Positions 37,292 through 46,675 of a DNA stretch of 64,000 nucleotides are shown here, in pieces. This stretch comes from Carpediemonas membranifera (Eukaryota; Fornicata), in NCBI GenBank assembly GCA_019828565.1, contig JAHDYR010000015.1, forward strand, positions 124,001 through 188,000, read 5' to 3'. Below the pieces are notes generated by a model. The model was not told where the DNA came from and ran no database searches. It saw only the letters and a list, made by a program, of their open reading frames with translations. Both the position numbers and the translations under genes were made by a program. The first letter of the stretch is position 1. Every line of letters starts with the position of its first letter.

Positions 37292-37414
37292 CTGGAACGA
37301 TCGTATCCCGGGTCAATGAGCCAGTTTGACCGCCCGGGGCCGGGCAATCAGATCGTCTCATTTTGATTGGCTGCCCGTCACGACGAAGGAGCCTGTTGCA
37401 GCAAGACAGGAACC

Positions 37415-38194
37415 ATGCGCATTCACTGGCCATTTCTGCGAATAATAGGACTAACTGGAGGCGTAGGGACAGGAAAAACGACTGTCTCCGCGATCTTTCG
37501 GGACAGCTTCGGTGTTCGGGTCATTTCTGCCGATGCCATCAGCCGGCACGTCATGAGACCCGGTAGACCTGCATATAGGCATATTCTGAAGCACTTTGGC
37601 GAAGAATACACTCTTCCCAGCGGCCATCTCGATCGCAGGAAGCTTGCCAAGCTCATCCAAACCGACCGGGAAGCTCATGCAAAGCTTCAGCAATGCACCA
37701 ACGTGTACATACTCCTTAGTATATGCAACCAGATCCTCTACCACTTCTTCCACGGCGCCCGCTACGTTGTTCTCGACGCCCCCCTCCTCCTCGAGACGCG
37801 CCTCCGCCTCCTCATCAACCCGGTCATCGTCGTGTGGGCCCCGCCTGATGTGCAGGTTAGGCGGCTTGTAGAGAGAGACGGAAGCCAGATCACGGATGAC
37901 CAGGCGAGGAAACGGGTCGAGTCGCAGCTCCACATTGATATGAAGACGAACCTCGCAGATTACGTCATCAGAAACGACGTGGACTCAGTTGAGAACGCGC
38001 ACCAGGAGGTTCATCGTATTCTCACAGAGATCACGAAATCCTCTCGTCGTGCGGGCCACAGCGTCCTTGGGGCGCTCATCCTCAACGGGGCACTAGCTTT
38101 GTTCTTTGTCCTAGCGATGGTTGGGTCAGGTTGGGCCATGCGGGGCATCCTGTTCACCGTGTGGGCCCTGGTCATGCTCATGCTGTGGATGTGA
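37415..38194 (+). CDS. coaE: dephospho-CoA kinase
   Basis: ATG 37415 gives about 259 residues. GLTGGVGTGKTTVSAIF is the P-loop near residue 12, followed by VISADAISRHVM, HFGEEYTLPSGHLDRRKLAKLI, VVLDAPLLLE and WAPPDVQVRRLVERDG, all in CoaE order, ending in ARKRVESQ and YVIRND. It phosphorylates the 3'-hydroxyl of dephospho-CoA, the last step of CoA synthesis. The C-terminus carries a hydrophobic segment (LGALILNGALALFFVLAMVGSG... WALVMLMLWM), predicting membrane anchoring as in several eukaryotic DPCKs. Confidence 0.9.
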   Translation: MRIHWPFLRIIGLTGGVGTGKTTVSAIFRDSFGVRVISADAISRHVMRPGRPAYRHILKHFGEEYTLPSGHLDRRKLAKLIQTDREAHAKLQQCTNVYILLSICNQILYHFFHGARYVVLDAPLLLETRLRLLINPVIVVWAPPDVQVRRLVERDGSQITDDQARKRVESQLHIDMKTNLADYVIRNDVDSVENAHQEVHRILTEITKSSRRAGHSVLGALILNGALALFFVLAMVGSGWAMRGILFTVWALVMLMLWM

Positions 38195-38389
38195 GGCTGA
38201 TAGATGTAGAGAGAAGCGGATTCACCGAAGCTGACGCGTGGTCAGATATGGTCAGACGGTTTACTGGTCTAGCTGTGGCTGGGTCAGTCAGTGGGTGGGC
38301 CTTTCGTCATTTATTGCCATAAAGGACTTGCCTGGCGGGGGCACGGTGTGCTTCAGTTCCGACTTGCTGCCCTGGTCAGCTATGTTCTG

Positions 38390-39172
38390 ATGCGCTTTGA
38401 TGATGACGAGCAGAATAAGATCACATCGCCACGAGCGAAGATGATCGACGCGTCTGTGGAGTACAAGGTGGCCCAAGAATCGATCGATATCGATGCCTGC
38501 AAGCAGTTTGTGCCATTCAAGGTATGGTATGAGCGTATTGAAGCTGAGCCCAACCTCGTTGTGAAGGAAATCATCTTCAACTCTGTGTCCTACTTCGGCG
38601 CGAAGAAGCGGATCGGTTTCGTCAAGCTCACGACGAAGACCTACCACAAGGACACCAATCACACTGTCCCCGGCATCGTCTTCCTCCGCGGCGACGCCGT
38701 CTGCATTCTCGTCGTCCTCCACTGCGCCGGCAAGAAGTACGCTCTCCTCACATCCCAGCCCCGCGTTCCTATCGGTGAGAGCGAGTTCCTCGAGATCCCG
38801 GCCGGCATGACTGATGGTTCATGCAACGTCAAGGGCAAGGCCATCGACGAGATGGAGGAGGAGACCGGCTTCAAGATCACATGCGAGTCCATCTTCGACA
38901 TGGGCGCCGAGGTCTTCCCCGACGGCATGTTCTACCCGAGTGTCGGTGCCTGCGATGAGGGACTTGCCGTCTACCTCCACGAACGCCAGATCTCACCCGA
39001 GGCAATGGCTGAGCTCGAGGGCAAACTCACGGGCGAGAGCATCCACGAGCACATCAAGCTGGTGGTTCGGCCGCTCGAGGACATCATCACGCTCCCCGAC
39101 TCGAAGAGCGTAGTGGCGTACGCCCTGTACCAGCACCTCGGTGCCCAGGGAAAGATCCCGAAGCTGTTCTAA
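38390..39172 (+). CDS. Nudix hydrolase, ADP-sugar pyrophosphatase-like
   Basis: ATG 38390 (MRFDDDEQNK) starts a product of about 260 residues. The Nudix box lies near residues 142-160: GSCNVKGKAIDEMEEETGF keeps E-x-x-E-E-x-G but has Asp where the REU arginine is usual. The preceding EFLEIPAGMTDG strand and following PSVGACDEGLAVYLHE resemble NUDT14/ADP-sugar diphosphatases. The likely substrate is a nucleoside-diphosphate sugar; the altered Arg may change activity. It lies about 200 bp after the CoA kinase on the same strand. Confidence 0.75.
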   Translation: MRFDDDEQNKITSPRAKMIDASVEYKVAQESIDIDACKQFVPFKVWYERIEAEPNLVVKEIIFNSVSYFGAKKRIGFVKLTTKTYHKDTNHTVPGIVFLRGDAVCILVVLHCAGKKYALLTSQPRVPIGESEFLEIPAGMTDGSCNVKGKAIDEMEEETGFKITCESIFDMGAEVFPDGMFYPSVGACDEGLAVYLHERQISPEAMAELEGKLTGESIHEHIKLVVRPLEDIITLPDSKSVVAYALYQHLGAQGKIPKLF

Positions 39173-39524
39173 GCACCATGTAAATAATATAAAGGCTCGG
39201 ACAATGGGTCTGTGTTGGTAGTGGCGAGCTCGTCATGACGCTCGACCTGACCCGGCATGCTCCTCGTGTGGATGCATGAATCCGGCAGACCCTCGAAGAG
39301 GCTCTTCGCGACCCAGTCTTCAGCTCGGACGGAGTCGCCAACCCTCAGGCCGAGCAGATTGCCGAGGCAGGCGCAGCTGCCGACTCCCGCTATGTCTGCC
39401 TGGCGGTGGTCTGGGCCGGCCTCTGCTGACCCAACCAGGTCCACGGCCTGTGCAACCGCACTCTGGTCAGACGAAATTCTTCCCTCTCCTGCCGAAGGTC
39501 CAAGTGCTTGGAAGTGATTCAGCG
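39169..39524 (-). pseudogene. GC3-rich open fragment without start codon
   Basis: The minus strand is open from 39524 to a stop at 39169 with clear host codon bias (ALGPSAGEGRISSDQSAVAQ..., GNLLGLRVGDSVRAEDW...). It has no ATG and follows a TGA. It may be the last exon of a gene whose 5' exon is the next fragment upstream, or a degraded gene. Family unknown. Confidence 0.35.
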
Positions 39525-39610
39525 TTCACATGACAAGAAAAAGATTTGATACTTGCAAACGGCTGACGGTCGAGGGCCCGGCTCTCTCGAGCCTGACTCT
39601 CATTGGTCCC

Positions 39611-39949
39611 CTAATCACATCGACAGTTGAATCTGTGCTTCTTCTTGTCTTCATCATCCTCCTTCTTCTCGTGGCGGGTCTCGGCTCTCTGGGTCTGGGT
39701 CGGGGCTGGCTTGGCCTGTGCGGCCGGGACCAGGCCGAAGTCGCGCATGGCGTCCGCTCTCTGTCTGAGGTGTTTCGTGACAAATCTCAGCGAGGCCTTG
39801 GCGGTGGGCTGTGCCCGAACCACACTGTGGGCGTTGGCCCCGAGGCTATGGGCGGCAAGGGCCTCCAATATTGCGTCCTGTAGCTCCTTCTGGCCGAGTG
39901 CAGTTTTGGCCCCGAAGAGCTTGGACACTCTCAAACACGTTATTTTCAC
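39611..39949 (-). CDS. hypothetical basic protein fragment (start not found)
   Basis: About 112 codons with strong C/G-ending codon use, helical and basic (KELQDAILEALAAHSL..., KASLRFVTKHLRQRADAM), end in a lysine-rich DKKKHRFNCRCD tail. There is no in-frame ATG before the divergent kinase start at 39950, so a short upstream exon or a non-ATG start is needed, or this is a remnant. Together with 39169-39524 it fills the 777-bp gap between Nudix and kinase genes. Confidence 0.35.
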   Translation of the reverse strand: MKITCLRVSKLFGAKTALGQKELQDAILEALAAHSLGANAHSVVRAQPTAKASLRFVTKHLRQRADAMRDFGLVPAAQAKPAPTQTQRAETRHEKKEDDEDKKKHRFNCRCD

Positions 39950-41584
39950 ATGACCCGCCGTTTACCGGCCCATATTCGGCCACTAGACGACCCAGCAGTG
40001 CAAGCAATGCGCAAGCGCCCGCCAAGACGCTGCCAATTCCTTGAAGGGGGCTTCTATCACAAGATCCCTTCTCGCGACGAAATGCTGGAGGATAATCTGA
40101 ATGAACATGACCTTCTTGGACGAGGAACATATGGACGTGTTTACAAGGCCACAATGCGGCAAGATGGACAAGATTCCTACACCCAGGTGGCAATCAAGGT
40201 CCACATTGAGCACACCAAGGACTACCTGCATGGCATACCGCCAGCAGCCATCCGGGAGATCAACAACCTCAAGCTGATGTACAACTTCCACTGGATCACC
40301 CAGCTTCACCGGGTTGTCAGCCGCCTGCCCATCCAGACATCTGGGGACCACCGCATCGTGGATCCCCTCGACGACAACCCCACGCCCATCGACGACGCCA
40401 GCTCGTTCGACCGGATGCCGTCAGGTGACGAGGAGTACCCCCCTTTCCGCGAGATATGCATGGTTTTCGCCCTGGGGGACCACTCGTTGTCTGGCATCAA
40501 CCACAACAAGAATTTCGGCGATAACGTCACTGAAAACGACCTGAAGCTTATCATGCTGCATATAGCGAAGAGCATTGAAGTTACCCACAGCTTTGGCGTC
40601 GCCCATAGGGATCTGAAGCTCGCCAACATCCTCGTCCAGGAGAACCGGTGCCAGCTCACAGACTTCGGCCTGGCCCGCCGCCTGAGGTCCCGGAACGACA
40701 GCCCCCCGCTCACAGGCAAGGTCTGCACGCTGTGGTACCGCCCGCCCGAGTGCTTCCTCCAGACGCCGTCGCCGAAGATGAGGAATAAGGTGCATATCCG
40801 ATACGACCGCAAGATTGATATATGGTCTCTGGGGTGTATGATGTTCGAACTTCTGACAGGCAAGGTTCTCTTCCCCGCGAAGCCGAAGGCCAACGAAGAC
40901 GGCGAGGAGATTGCCATGCGCCTCATCTACTCGAAGATCGGCACCCCCGCCTCCACCGGCTGGGCAACCGGGCTGGACCTGCTCCGACACAGGTACGCTA
41001 GGCCCGAGCTTGCCCCGCCCGCCCGGGACACAGGCTTCGTGCCGCCCGTGCCATATCATGGTGTTGCCGCCTATCGCCGCAAGCAGCGTGATGATCTGAC
41101 GCTCGTGGCCATGCCGACGGAGGTCAGGGCTCACCCGGTAGTCCAGGAAATGCTCGACCCGAAGGCCCGGCGCCCCATCAAGAGCGACGATAGTCTCTAC
41201 CTCGCAGTAGACCTCATGATGTGGATGCTGGATCTTGATCCAGACCGGCGGCCCACTATACAGCAAGTCCTGGGCCACCCCTGGCTGAAGTCGACGCAGG
41301 TTAAGGACGCCCCCAGCCCCGAGCGGTATGAGGTGGACTTCCCCCGACTTATCGGGCGAGAGGGGGGACCCTGTCTTGATATACAGCGCGCACGGGAGGA
41401 GGCGTTGAGGAGGAACCAGCAGTGCAGCATATCAGTGCAGGCTAGGCCCTTGCCGGCCACTGCGGGGGTCGTGGGCCAGGGGCGGCAGGCCTACCTCGCC
41501 CCGACCCGGAGGGGCAGGGGTGCAGGCGTGGGCAAGAGGAAGCTGCCGGATAGAGGGAGGGGGAAGCGGGGGAGGTACAATTGA
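39950..41584 (+). CDS. CDK-like serine/threonine protein kinase
   Basis: This is a 544-residue protein from ATG 39950 (ATGs 40007 and 40082 are possible later starts). The kinase domain begins LLGRGTYGRVYKATM, with VAIKV lysine, then GIPPAAIREINNLK in place of PSTAIRE, HRDLKLANILV (catalytic Asp), DFGLARRL and VCTLWYRPPEC. The last is the CDK activation-loop and P+1 signature; IDIWSLGCMMFELLTGKVLFP follows. There are insertions after the C-helix and in the C-lobe. The C-terminal 80 residues are Arg/Gly-rich with a nuclear-signal-like end (GKRKLPDRGRGKRGR). The cyclin-binding helix variant resembles transcription/splicing CDKs (CDK8/9/11 type). Confidence 0.85.
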   Translation: MTRRLPAHIRPLDDPAVQAMRKRPPRRCQFLEGGFYHKIPSRDEMLEDNLNEHDLLGRGTYGRVYKATMRQDGQDSYTQVAIKVHIEHTKDYLHGIPPAAIREINNLKLMYNFHWITQLHRVVSRLPIQTSGDHRIVDPLDDNPTPIDDASSFDRMPSGDEEYPPFREICMVFALGDHSLSGINHNKNFGDNVTENDLKLIMLHIAKSIEVTHSFGVAHRDLKLANILVQENRCQLTDFGLARRLRSRNDSPPLTGKVCTLWYRPPECFLQTPSPKMRNKVHIRYDRKIDIWSLGCMMFELLTGKVLFPAKPKANEDGEEIAMRLIYSKIGTPASTGWATGLDLLRHRYARPELAPPARDTGFVPPVPYHGVAAYRRKQRDDLTLVAMPTEVRAHPVVQEMLDPKARRPIKSDDSLYLAVDLMMWMLDLDPDRRPTIQQVLGHPWLKSTQVKDAPSPERYEVDFPRLIGREGGPCLDIQRAREEALRRNQQCSISVQARPLPATAGVVGQGRQAYLAPTRRGRGAGVGKRKLPDRGRGKRGRYN

Positions 41585-41721
41585 ACGGACGCCGCTCATT
41601 GGTTTTGAATCACTCACAGACCTCAGGGCACGTTGCGACTGTTTCCCATGTAGCAGGCTTCATTTCTTCGACCATGTATGATCATTGCGAGTTGTCACGT
41701 GATGTGCGATACGATGATCCG

Positions 41722-41800
41722 TGTGGTTCGATGAAGAAGAAGGGAATGGGTTATAAGATTAAATTGGGCTTAAATACCCTATAGACTTTTGGAGGCCACA
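41722..41800 (-). repeat. isolated Ty3 LTR (79 bp, minus orientation)
   Basis: Read on minus it starts TGTGGCCTCC and ends GAACCACA. Directly upstream of it (41801-41810) is the polypurine tract GGAGGGGCGG and a 9-bp-stem hairpin (41810-41818 with 41827-41835), the same order as at the 3' ends of intact elements. No pol sequence follows: 41836-42060 is AT-rich with nothing recognised. It is a 3'-end remnant. Confidence 0.65.
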
Positions 41801-42131
41801 CCGCCCCTCCATAGCCACGTGGTAGGGTGGCTATGACACAAAACCAATCGAACTTGGAATTACATGATCAAACGAGACCATTGGACATATTTAGCACCCG
41901 AAGTTGTAATGTATAATAACAGGAGATGAGAACATATATGATAAATATGTTTAGCCTCAATTAGTATGAATAATGGCTTGTAGGAAGATGATATATCATA
42001 TAGGAATTGACCTTAGCAGACACAGCAGCACTGATATTTACATGTTCTGATAAAGGAAGGAGGAGAGGCCGGGGACGGGCAGACCGAACTTGGTAGCTGT
42101 CTTGTTGCCATTGGTAGACTTCAGCTGGGTC

Positions 42132-42565
42132 ATGATGACCACGAATGCGAGAGTAGTTGGTCCCCGAGTCCCCCGGTCTGCGGACCTCACTCCAACCGCG
42201 AAGGGCTACCATCGCCTCGCGGTGGACGCGTACGTCGCCTGCCTGAAGCAAGCGAAGGCGGTCTCCGCCGCCAACGTCGCCCGCGACCTCGAAGTTGTGC
42301 TGACTCTCAAGAGCATTAAGCGAAAGACCGATGAGGTCCTCTCAAAGGCCATGAGCATCGCTCTCGAGCAGAAAGAGCTGCACTACAAGGCTTCTCGTCT
42401 CGACTATGTCCGGAAGAGCGCCGTCACGCCGCGGCCGCCGACCGGCGCCCCCCCCGCCAGGCCAAGGCCACAACCTACGGCACGCTCGCCGAGGTGGCGG
42501 CTCGTCTCAGGGCCAAGGCCAACGCCAGCAGGACAAACCCCAGGAATCCCGACAGGCTCAACAGA
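42132..42565 (+). pseudogene. host gene 5' part, interrupted by Ty3 element 2
   Basis: ATG 42132 (MMTTNARVVGPRVPRSADLTP...) opens a helical, host-codon-biased frame (VARDLEVVLTLKSIKRKTDEVLSKAM). After an 8-C run near 42450 the codon bias moves to another frame (TYGTLAEVAARLRAKANAS), so an indel in the C-run is likely. The Ty3 element begins at 42566. Removing the element joins this to 48612-48743, which continues open in the GC3-rich frame. The protein is unrecognised, basic at its C-terminus. Confidence 0.5.
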
Positions 42566-42677
42566 TGTGGTGGTCATAGACCACACTAATCATTTATACA
42601 GTTTAAGCCATTTATTGGCACAAGGGTTTTCTCTTCTTCTTTCCCTGTAAAAGCATTCTCCGCATTAGCGAGGCACA
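42566..42677 (+). repeat. 5' LTR of Ty3 element 2 (112 bp)
   Basis: It starts TGTGGTGGTCATAGACCACA (a GTGGTC/GACCAC hairpin at its very start) and ends GCGAGGCACA. It has a single difference from the 3' LTR. Confidence 0.93.
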
Positions 42678-42697
42678 TTAACGTTAATTCCCCTCAA

Positions 42698-45600
42698 ATG
42701 CTGAAGAAATCCGATCCCCCGTTGCTGAAGTCGCCAGATCTGAACGAACTGTTCATCTTTGTGGACAAGTTCAACGATTACCGCGCCTTAGGGGGCAAGC
42801 GAGACATTGAGAAGCTAATCGACAGCGAGGTTCGGGAGATGGTGACAGCAATCCTACCAGCGGACGATCTTGACGACGCGGAGGAAGAGATCCCTCTCCT
42901 CCTTAATCAACATCATCGTGCCGCTCGCTCCAGAGCCCAGAAGGACCTCAAGATCATCAAGCGCCTAGGACGCGCTCTCAGACCTACTCAAGAAGTCAAC
43001 AAGCTCCGTCTCTTTAGAATCACCGCCAAGGACTTCTCCCCTATCGAAGTTGCTCGAGTCAACAAGAAGTTCCGTATTACCATGGCAGTCGTCCAACCCG
43101 AGTTCCCCCTCGAGACACTACGCGACATATACGTTCGTTGTTTCAAGTTCGGATCCAACCAGACGATGTACCGCATCAAGGAGGTGATCCAGGACATGTC
43201 GCTAGAAGATGCCATGCCGCGCGTTCTAGCCCTATCCAGAACAGTCCAAGAGAGCACCGCGATCGCCAACGCGTTCCAGGACAAGCCGTCCAACGCCGAG
43301 CACCACCACACGAGCCGTAACTCCCACCGACGCAACGATCGCAAGCCTCAGTCACGTCCCACCGAAGACCGTTCGCATGCTACCAGACCTGAACACGCGT
43401 CGACTAAGCCTATCGACAAGAAGGGCAGACGTGATCATTCACAGTTCACTTGCTATAACTGTGGTGGTAAGGGTCACGCCGTCTACGAGTGTAAGAAGCC
43501 CAAGAACAAGTGTCAGAAGTGCGGGAAGAGCGGACACCTTGACAGGTTCTGTAAATCCCCACAGTACTTGTCCTTGTTCTCGATGACTTCAAACAAACGC
43601 AAAGATAGCCTACCTCTGTGCAAAGTTAAGGTCGAGGGTCGAGACGTCGTTGCCTTGATTGATTCGGGAGCCAACTGCTCCACTATATCCCCCAAGCTGA
43701 CCAAGGGTATGACGCGAATATCAGATGAAGAGCGAAGCGTGCGTACAGCCAAGGGAACTATACAGTCCCAAGGTTCCGTGCAAGGGAACATCAAACTCAT
43801 GCCGTCAGCCTTTACACCTAAGGCAGTGTCCTTCAAGCCGGAGTTGATTGTGCTAGATACTGAGTTCGACGTCGTCCTGGGGTACCCCCACCTTGTCGAG
43901 CTGGGAATCCTCCCCGACGTGAACGTAGAGTCAGGGGAATACTCGGACGAAGTCCAGGTCCCCGAAGCTTTCAAGCACAACGCTGCCATTTTTAGTCTAT
44001 CCGACCAGTCGACCAAGAGTCAAGCCGAACTGATCAAGAGGTTCTCCGATCTATTCCAAGACCGGGACGAACCTAGCAGGCTAGAGCCGTACGACCTCGT
44101 TCTGAAGGACGATCGGGTCGTGAACGCCAGACCTTACTATGTACCCCCAGCGAAGATACACGTCGTGAGAGAGCACATCGACACGCTGCTAGCCAAGAAA
44201 TATATCGAGGCCTGCCAGTCACAATACGCTTCCCCAGCTATGACTGTGCCTAAGAAGGGAGGCAAGTCGCGTTTCGTAGTCGATTTCCGCCGTATTAACG
44301 AGCTTACTGAGCCGTTCGACTACCCCATCCCTCGTATCGACGAGGTGCTGTCACAGCTCGCAGGACAGAAGATCTTCGCGACTCTAGACCTGTCGTCCGG
44401 GTACCACCAGATCCCTTTGACAGAACGATCAAGACCCCTGACTGCATTTACCACCGTACTAGGGCAGTATCAATACCGACGGATGCCTTTCGGGCTGCGC
44501 AACGCAGGAGCTCACTTCCAGAAGGCCATGGAGCGCGCCTTCGCCGGGCTCGTGGGCAGCTCATGTTACATTTACATCGACGATATTATTGTCTTCGGCA
44601 GCGACGAGGCCGAATATCTCGCGAACCTCGAAAGAGTCCTGGACCGTGCGCGTAAGGTCAAGCTCCAGCTCAATCGCGAGAAATACCAATTCGGCAGGCA
44701 GGAGGTCGAGTTCTTAGGTTGGGTTGTCAATGATGGGCAGGTGAGAATCGCACCCAGCCGTGTAGACGACATCGCAAATCTCCAGATGCCGACATCCATC
44801 AAGGGCATGCAGGGCCTAGTAGGATTCCTCAACTATTTCCGGGATCACATCCCCCATTTTGCGGAAATCGGACACCCGTTAATCAAAGCTATGTCCGGTC
44901 ACACAAGTCTCGGCCTGACCGCCCAGCAGGAGGCCCTCGATAAGCTCAAGCAGAGCCTTACCTCCGCTGACGCCCTAGCAATTTTCGACGCCACGAAGGA
45001 GCATTCTATAATGACCGACGCCTCGGGAGTGGGGTACGGCGCAGTCCTATTGCAAGAGGGCAAGCCTGTCTGTTACATGTCGAAGGCCTTCAACGCCACA
45101 CAGTCTCGTTGGTCAACGATTGAGAAGGAGGCGTACGCCATTGTGGCGGCCTTGCAGCGCTGGCGCAAGTTCCTTGCCTGGGGACCTTTCTCCATACTCA
45201 CTGACCACCGAAACCTTACCTTCATGTACCGTAGCATCAACCCGAAAGTCAGGAGGTGGGCCGATGCCATTTCCGACTTGGACTTTGAGATTAAGCACGT
45301 CGCCGGCCTGGACAATGGAGCCGCAGATGGTCTGTCCCGTGTGTTTACTATGTTCACTCGCAAAGCTACGACCGATGAGATTGAAGAAGCACACACCACC
45401 GCCGGCGCCCATCTATCTCGACGACTAACGACCGAGAAGCTTAGAGCCGAAGGGTTGTCGGTGTCGAGAGCCGCAGTCGACCAGGTGATTGCAGCTTGCC
45501 CGGTGTGCCAAGTCCTCGAGAGACCCCACGTCGATACACCGGATGGTCTGCATACCGCCGTTGATGAACCGTTTAAGCGAGTAGCCATCGACACCTTAGG

Positions 45601-46633
45601 TCCGTTCCCCAAGTCGCAGGGGTTCACGCACATCTCCGTCATCATAGATATGTGTAGTAGGTGGACCGAGTTGGTTCCAGTTACAGGTACGACTGCGCAA
45701 GCCGCAGTTACGGCGTTCGTTAATAACTGGGTCTTACGCTATGGCTGCCCCGAGGTCTTACAGACTGACGGCGGGCCCGAGTTTAACAATCAGCTCATGA
45801 AGTCCCTGGCCGACGAGATGGGTTTCCACACCCATGTTACGACTCCACATCACCCGCAATCTAATGGCATCGTCGAACGGGCCAACAGTGGAGTTCTCAA
45901 AATCTTGAAGGCCAGAAAGTTCCATTTCCGGGACGCGGACTGGGTCAAGCACTTACCTGTCGCACAATTTATCGTCAATTCGACGCCCAGGATACCCACT
46001 CACCTCTCACCATCCGAGATCATACTAGGTGTCAACATCAGGATCCCGAACGAGATCATCATCTGCACCCACTCGACTAGCGCCAGAATACAGGACAGAC
46101 GCGCGGCGGCTGGCCAAGCCATCCAGCTAGCGAAGGCTAGAATTCAGGCAATGAGAGAGGACGCTCTCGCAAACGCCGCATCGTCACGTCAGGAGTTACT
46201 GTGCCGGTTCGTGTTGGTCAAGTACCCAGCCAGACCTCCCAACAAGCTGATGCCAGGATGGCGAGGGCCCATGCGACGGGTCAGTGCGGTTAAGCAAGAT
46301 GGCGTGACGGTCGCCTATGAAGTTCAGGACCTCAACCAGGGAAGCCAAGGCAAGATATTGAAGGTCGACGCCTCGCGCGTACGCAGATTTAACCCTGGCA
46401 ATCTATCCGAGCGAGAGATCAAGGACTTGGCCGCCACGGCGAACGATGAGTGGGAAGTGGACCGTATTTCCAAATCGCGAGGGAACGGAACACGAACCAA
46501 ACGCGAATACCGCGTTCACTGGTCTGGTTTCGAGGACGAGGAGGCGACATGGCAGGATTGGGACTCCGTCAAGGACCTGGAAGCATTAGATATATATTTG
46601 AAGTCTGACCAAGCCAAACTGGACGGTCTATAA
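42698..46633 (+). CDS. Ty3/gypsy Gag-Pol polyprotein with chromodomain
   Basis: This is an intact 1311-residue ORF: Gag; two CCHC knuckles (CYNCGGKGHAVYEC near 252, CQKCGKSGHLDRFC near 273); retropepsin ALIDSGANCSTIS near 323; RT with YIYIDDIIVFG near 625; RNase H MTDASGVGYGAVL near 773 and LTDHRNLTFMY; integrase with a CPVC half-finger, AIDTLGPF, QTDGGPEFNN and HPQSNGIVERAN as D,D,E; and a C-terminal chromodomain (WEVDRISKSRGNG... YRVHWSGFEDEEATWQDW, near 1250). All catalytic residues are present, so it is potentially active. Confidence 0.95.
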   Translation: MLKKSDPPLLKSPDLNELFIFVDKFNDYRALGGKRDIEKLIDSEVREMVTAILPADDLDDAEEEIPLLLNQHHRAARSRAQKDLKIIKRLGRALRPTQEVNKLRLFRITAKDFSPIEVARVNKKFRITMAVVQPEFPLETLRDIYVRCFKFGSNQTMYRIKEVIQDMSLEDAMPRVLALSRTVQESTAIANAFQDKPSNAEHHHTSRNSHRRNDRKPQSRPTEDRSHATRPEHASTKPIDKKGRRDHSQFTCYNCGGKGHAVYECKKPKNKCQKCGKSGHLDRFCKSPQYLSLFSMTSNKRKDSLPLCKVKVEGRDVVALIDSGANCSTISPKLTKGMTRISDEERSVRTAKGTIQSQGSVQGNIKLMPSAFTPKAVSFKPELIVLDTEFDVVLGYPHLVELGILPDVNVESGEYSDEVQVPEAFKHNAAIFSLSDQSTKSQAELIKRFSDLFQDRDEPSRLEPYDLVLKDDRVVNARPYYVPPAKIHVVREHIDTLLAKKYIEACQSQYASPAMTVPKKGGKSRFVVDFRRINELTEPFDYPIPRIDEVLSQLAGQKIFATLDLSSGYHQIPLTERSRPLTAFTTVLGQYQYRRMPFGLRNAGAHFQKAMERAFAGLVGSSCYIYIDDIIVFGSDEAEYLANLERVLDRARKVKLQLNREKYQFGRQEVEFLGWVVNDGQVRIAPSRVDDIANLQMPTSIKGMQGLVGFLNYFRDHIPHFAEIGHPLIKAMSGHTSLGLTAQQEALDKLKQSLTSADALAIFDATKEHSIMTDASGVGYGAVLLQEGKPVCYMSKAFNATQSRWSTIEKEAYAIVAALQRWRKFLAWGPFSILTDHRNLTFMYRSINPKVRRWADAISDLDFEIKHVAGLDNGAADGLSRVFTMFTRKATTDEIEEAHTTAGAHLSRRLTTEKLRAEGLSVSRAAVDQVIAACPVCQVLERPHVDTPDGLHTAVDEPFKRVAIDTLGPFPKSQGFTHISVIIDMCSRWTELVPVTGTTAQAAVTAFVNNWVLRYGCPEVLQTDGGPEFNNQLMKSLADEMGFHTHVTTPHHPQSNGIVERANSGVLKILKARKFHFRDADWVKHLPVAQFIVNSTPRIPTHLSPSEIILGVNIRIPNEIIICTHSTSARIQDRRAAAGQAIQLAKARIQAMREDALANAASSRQELLCRFVLVKYPARPPNKLMPGWRGPMRRVSAVKQDGVTVAYEVQDLNQGSQGKILKVDASRVRRFNPGNLSEREIKDLAATANDEWEVDRISKSRGNGTRTKREYRVHWSGFEDEEATWQDWDSVKDLEALDIYLKSDQAKLDGL

Positions 46634-46675
46634 ATCTTCACCACATCTAATCGCTCCAGCGTCAAGTCATCAGAT

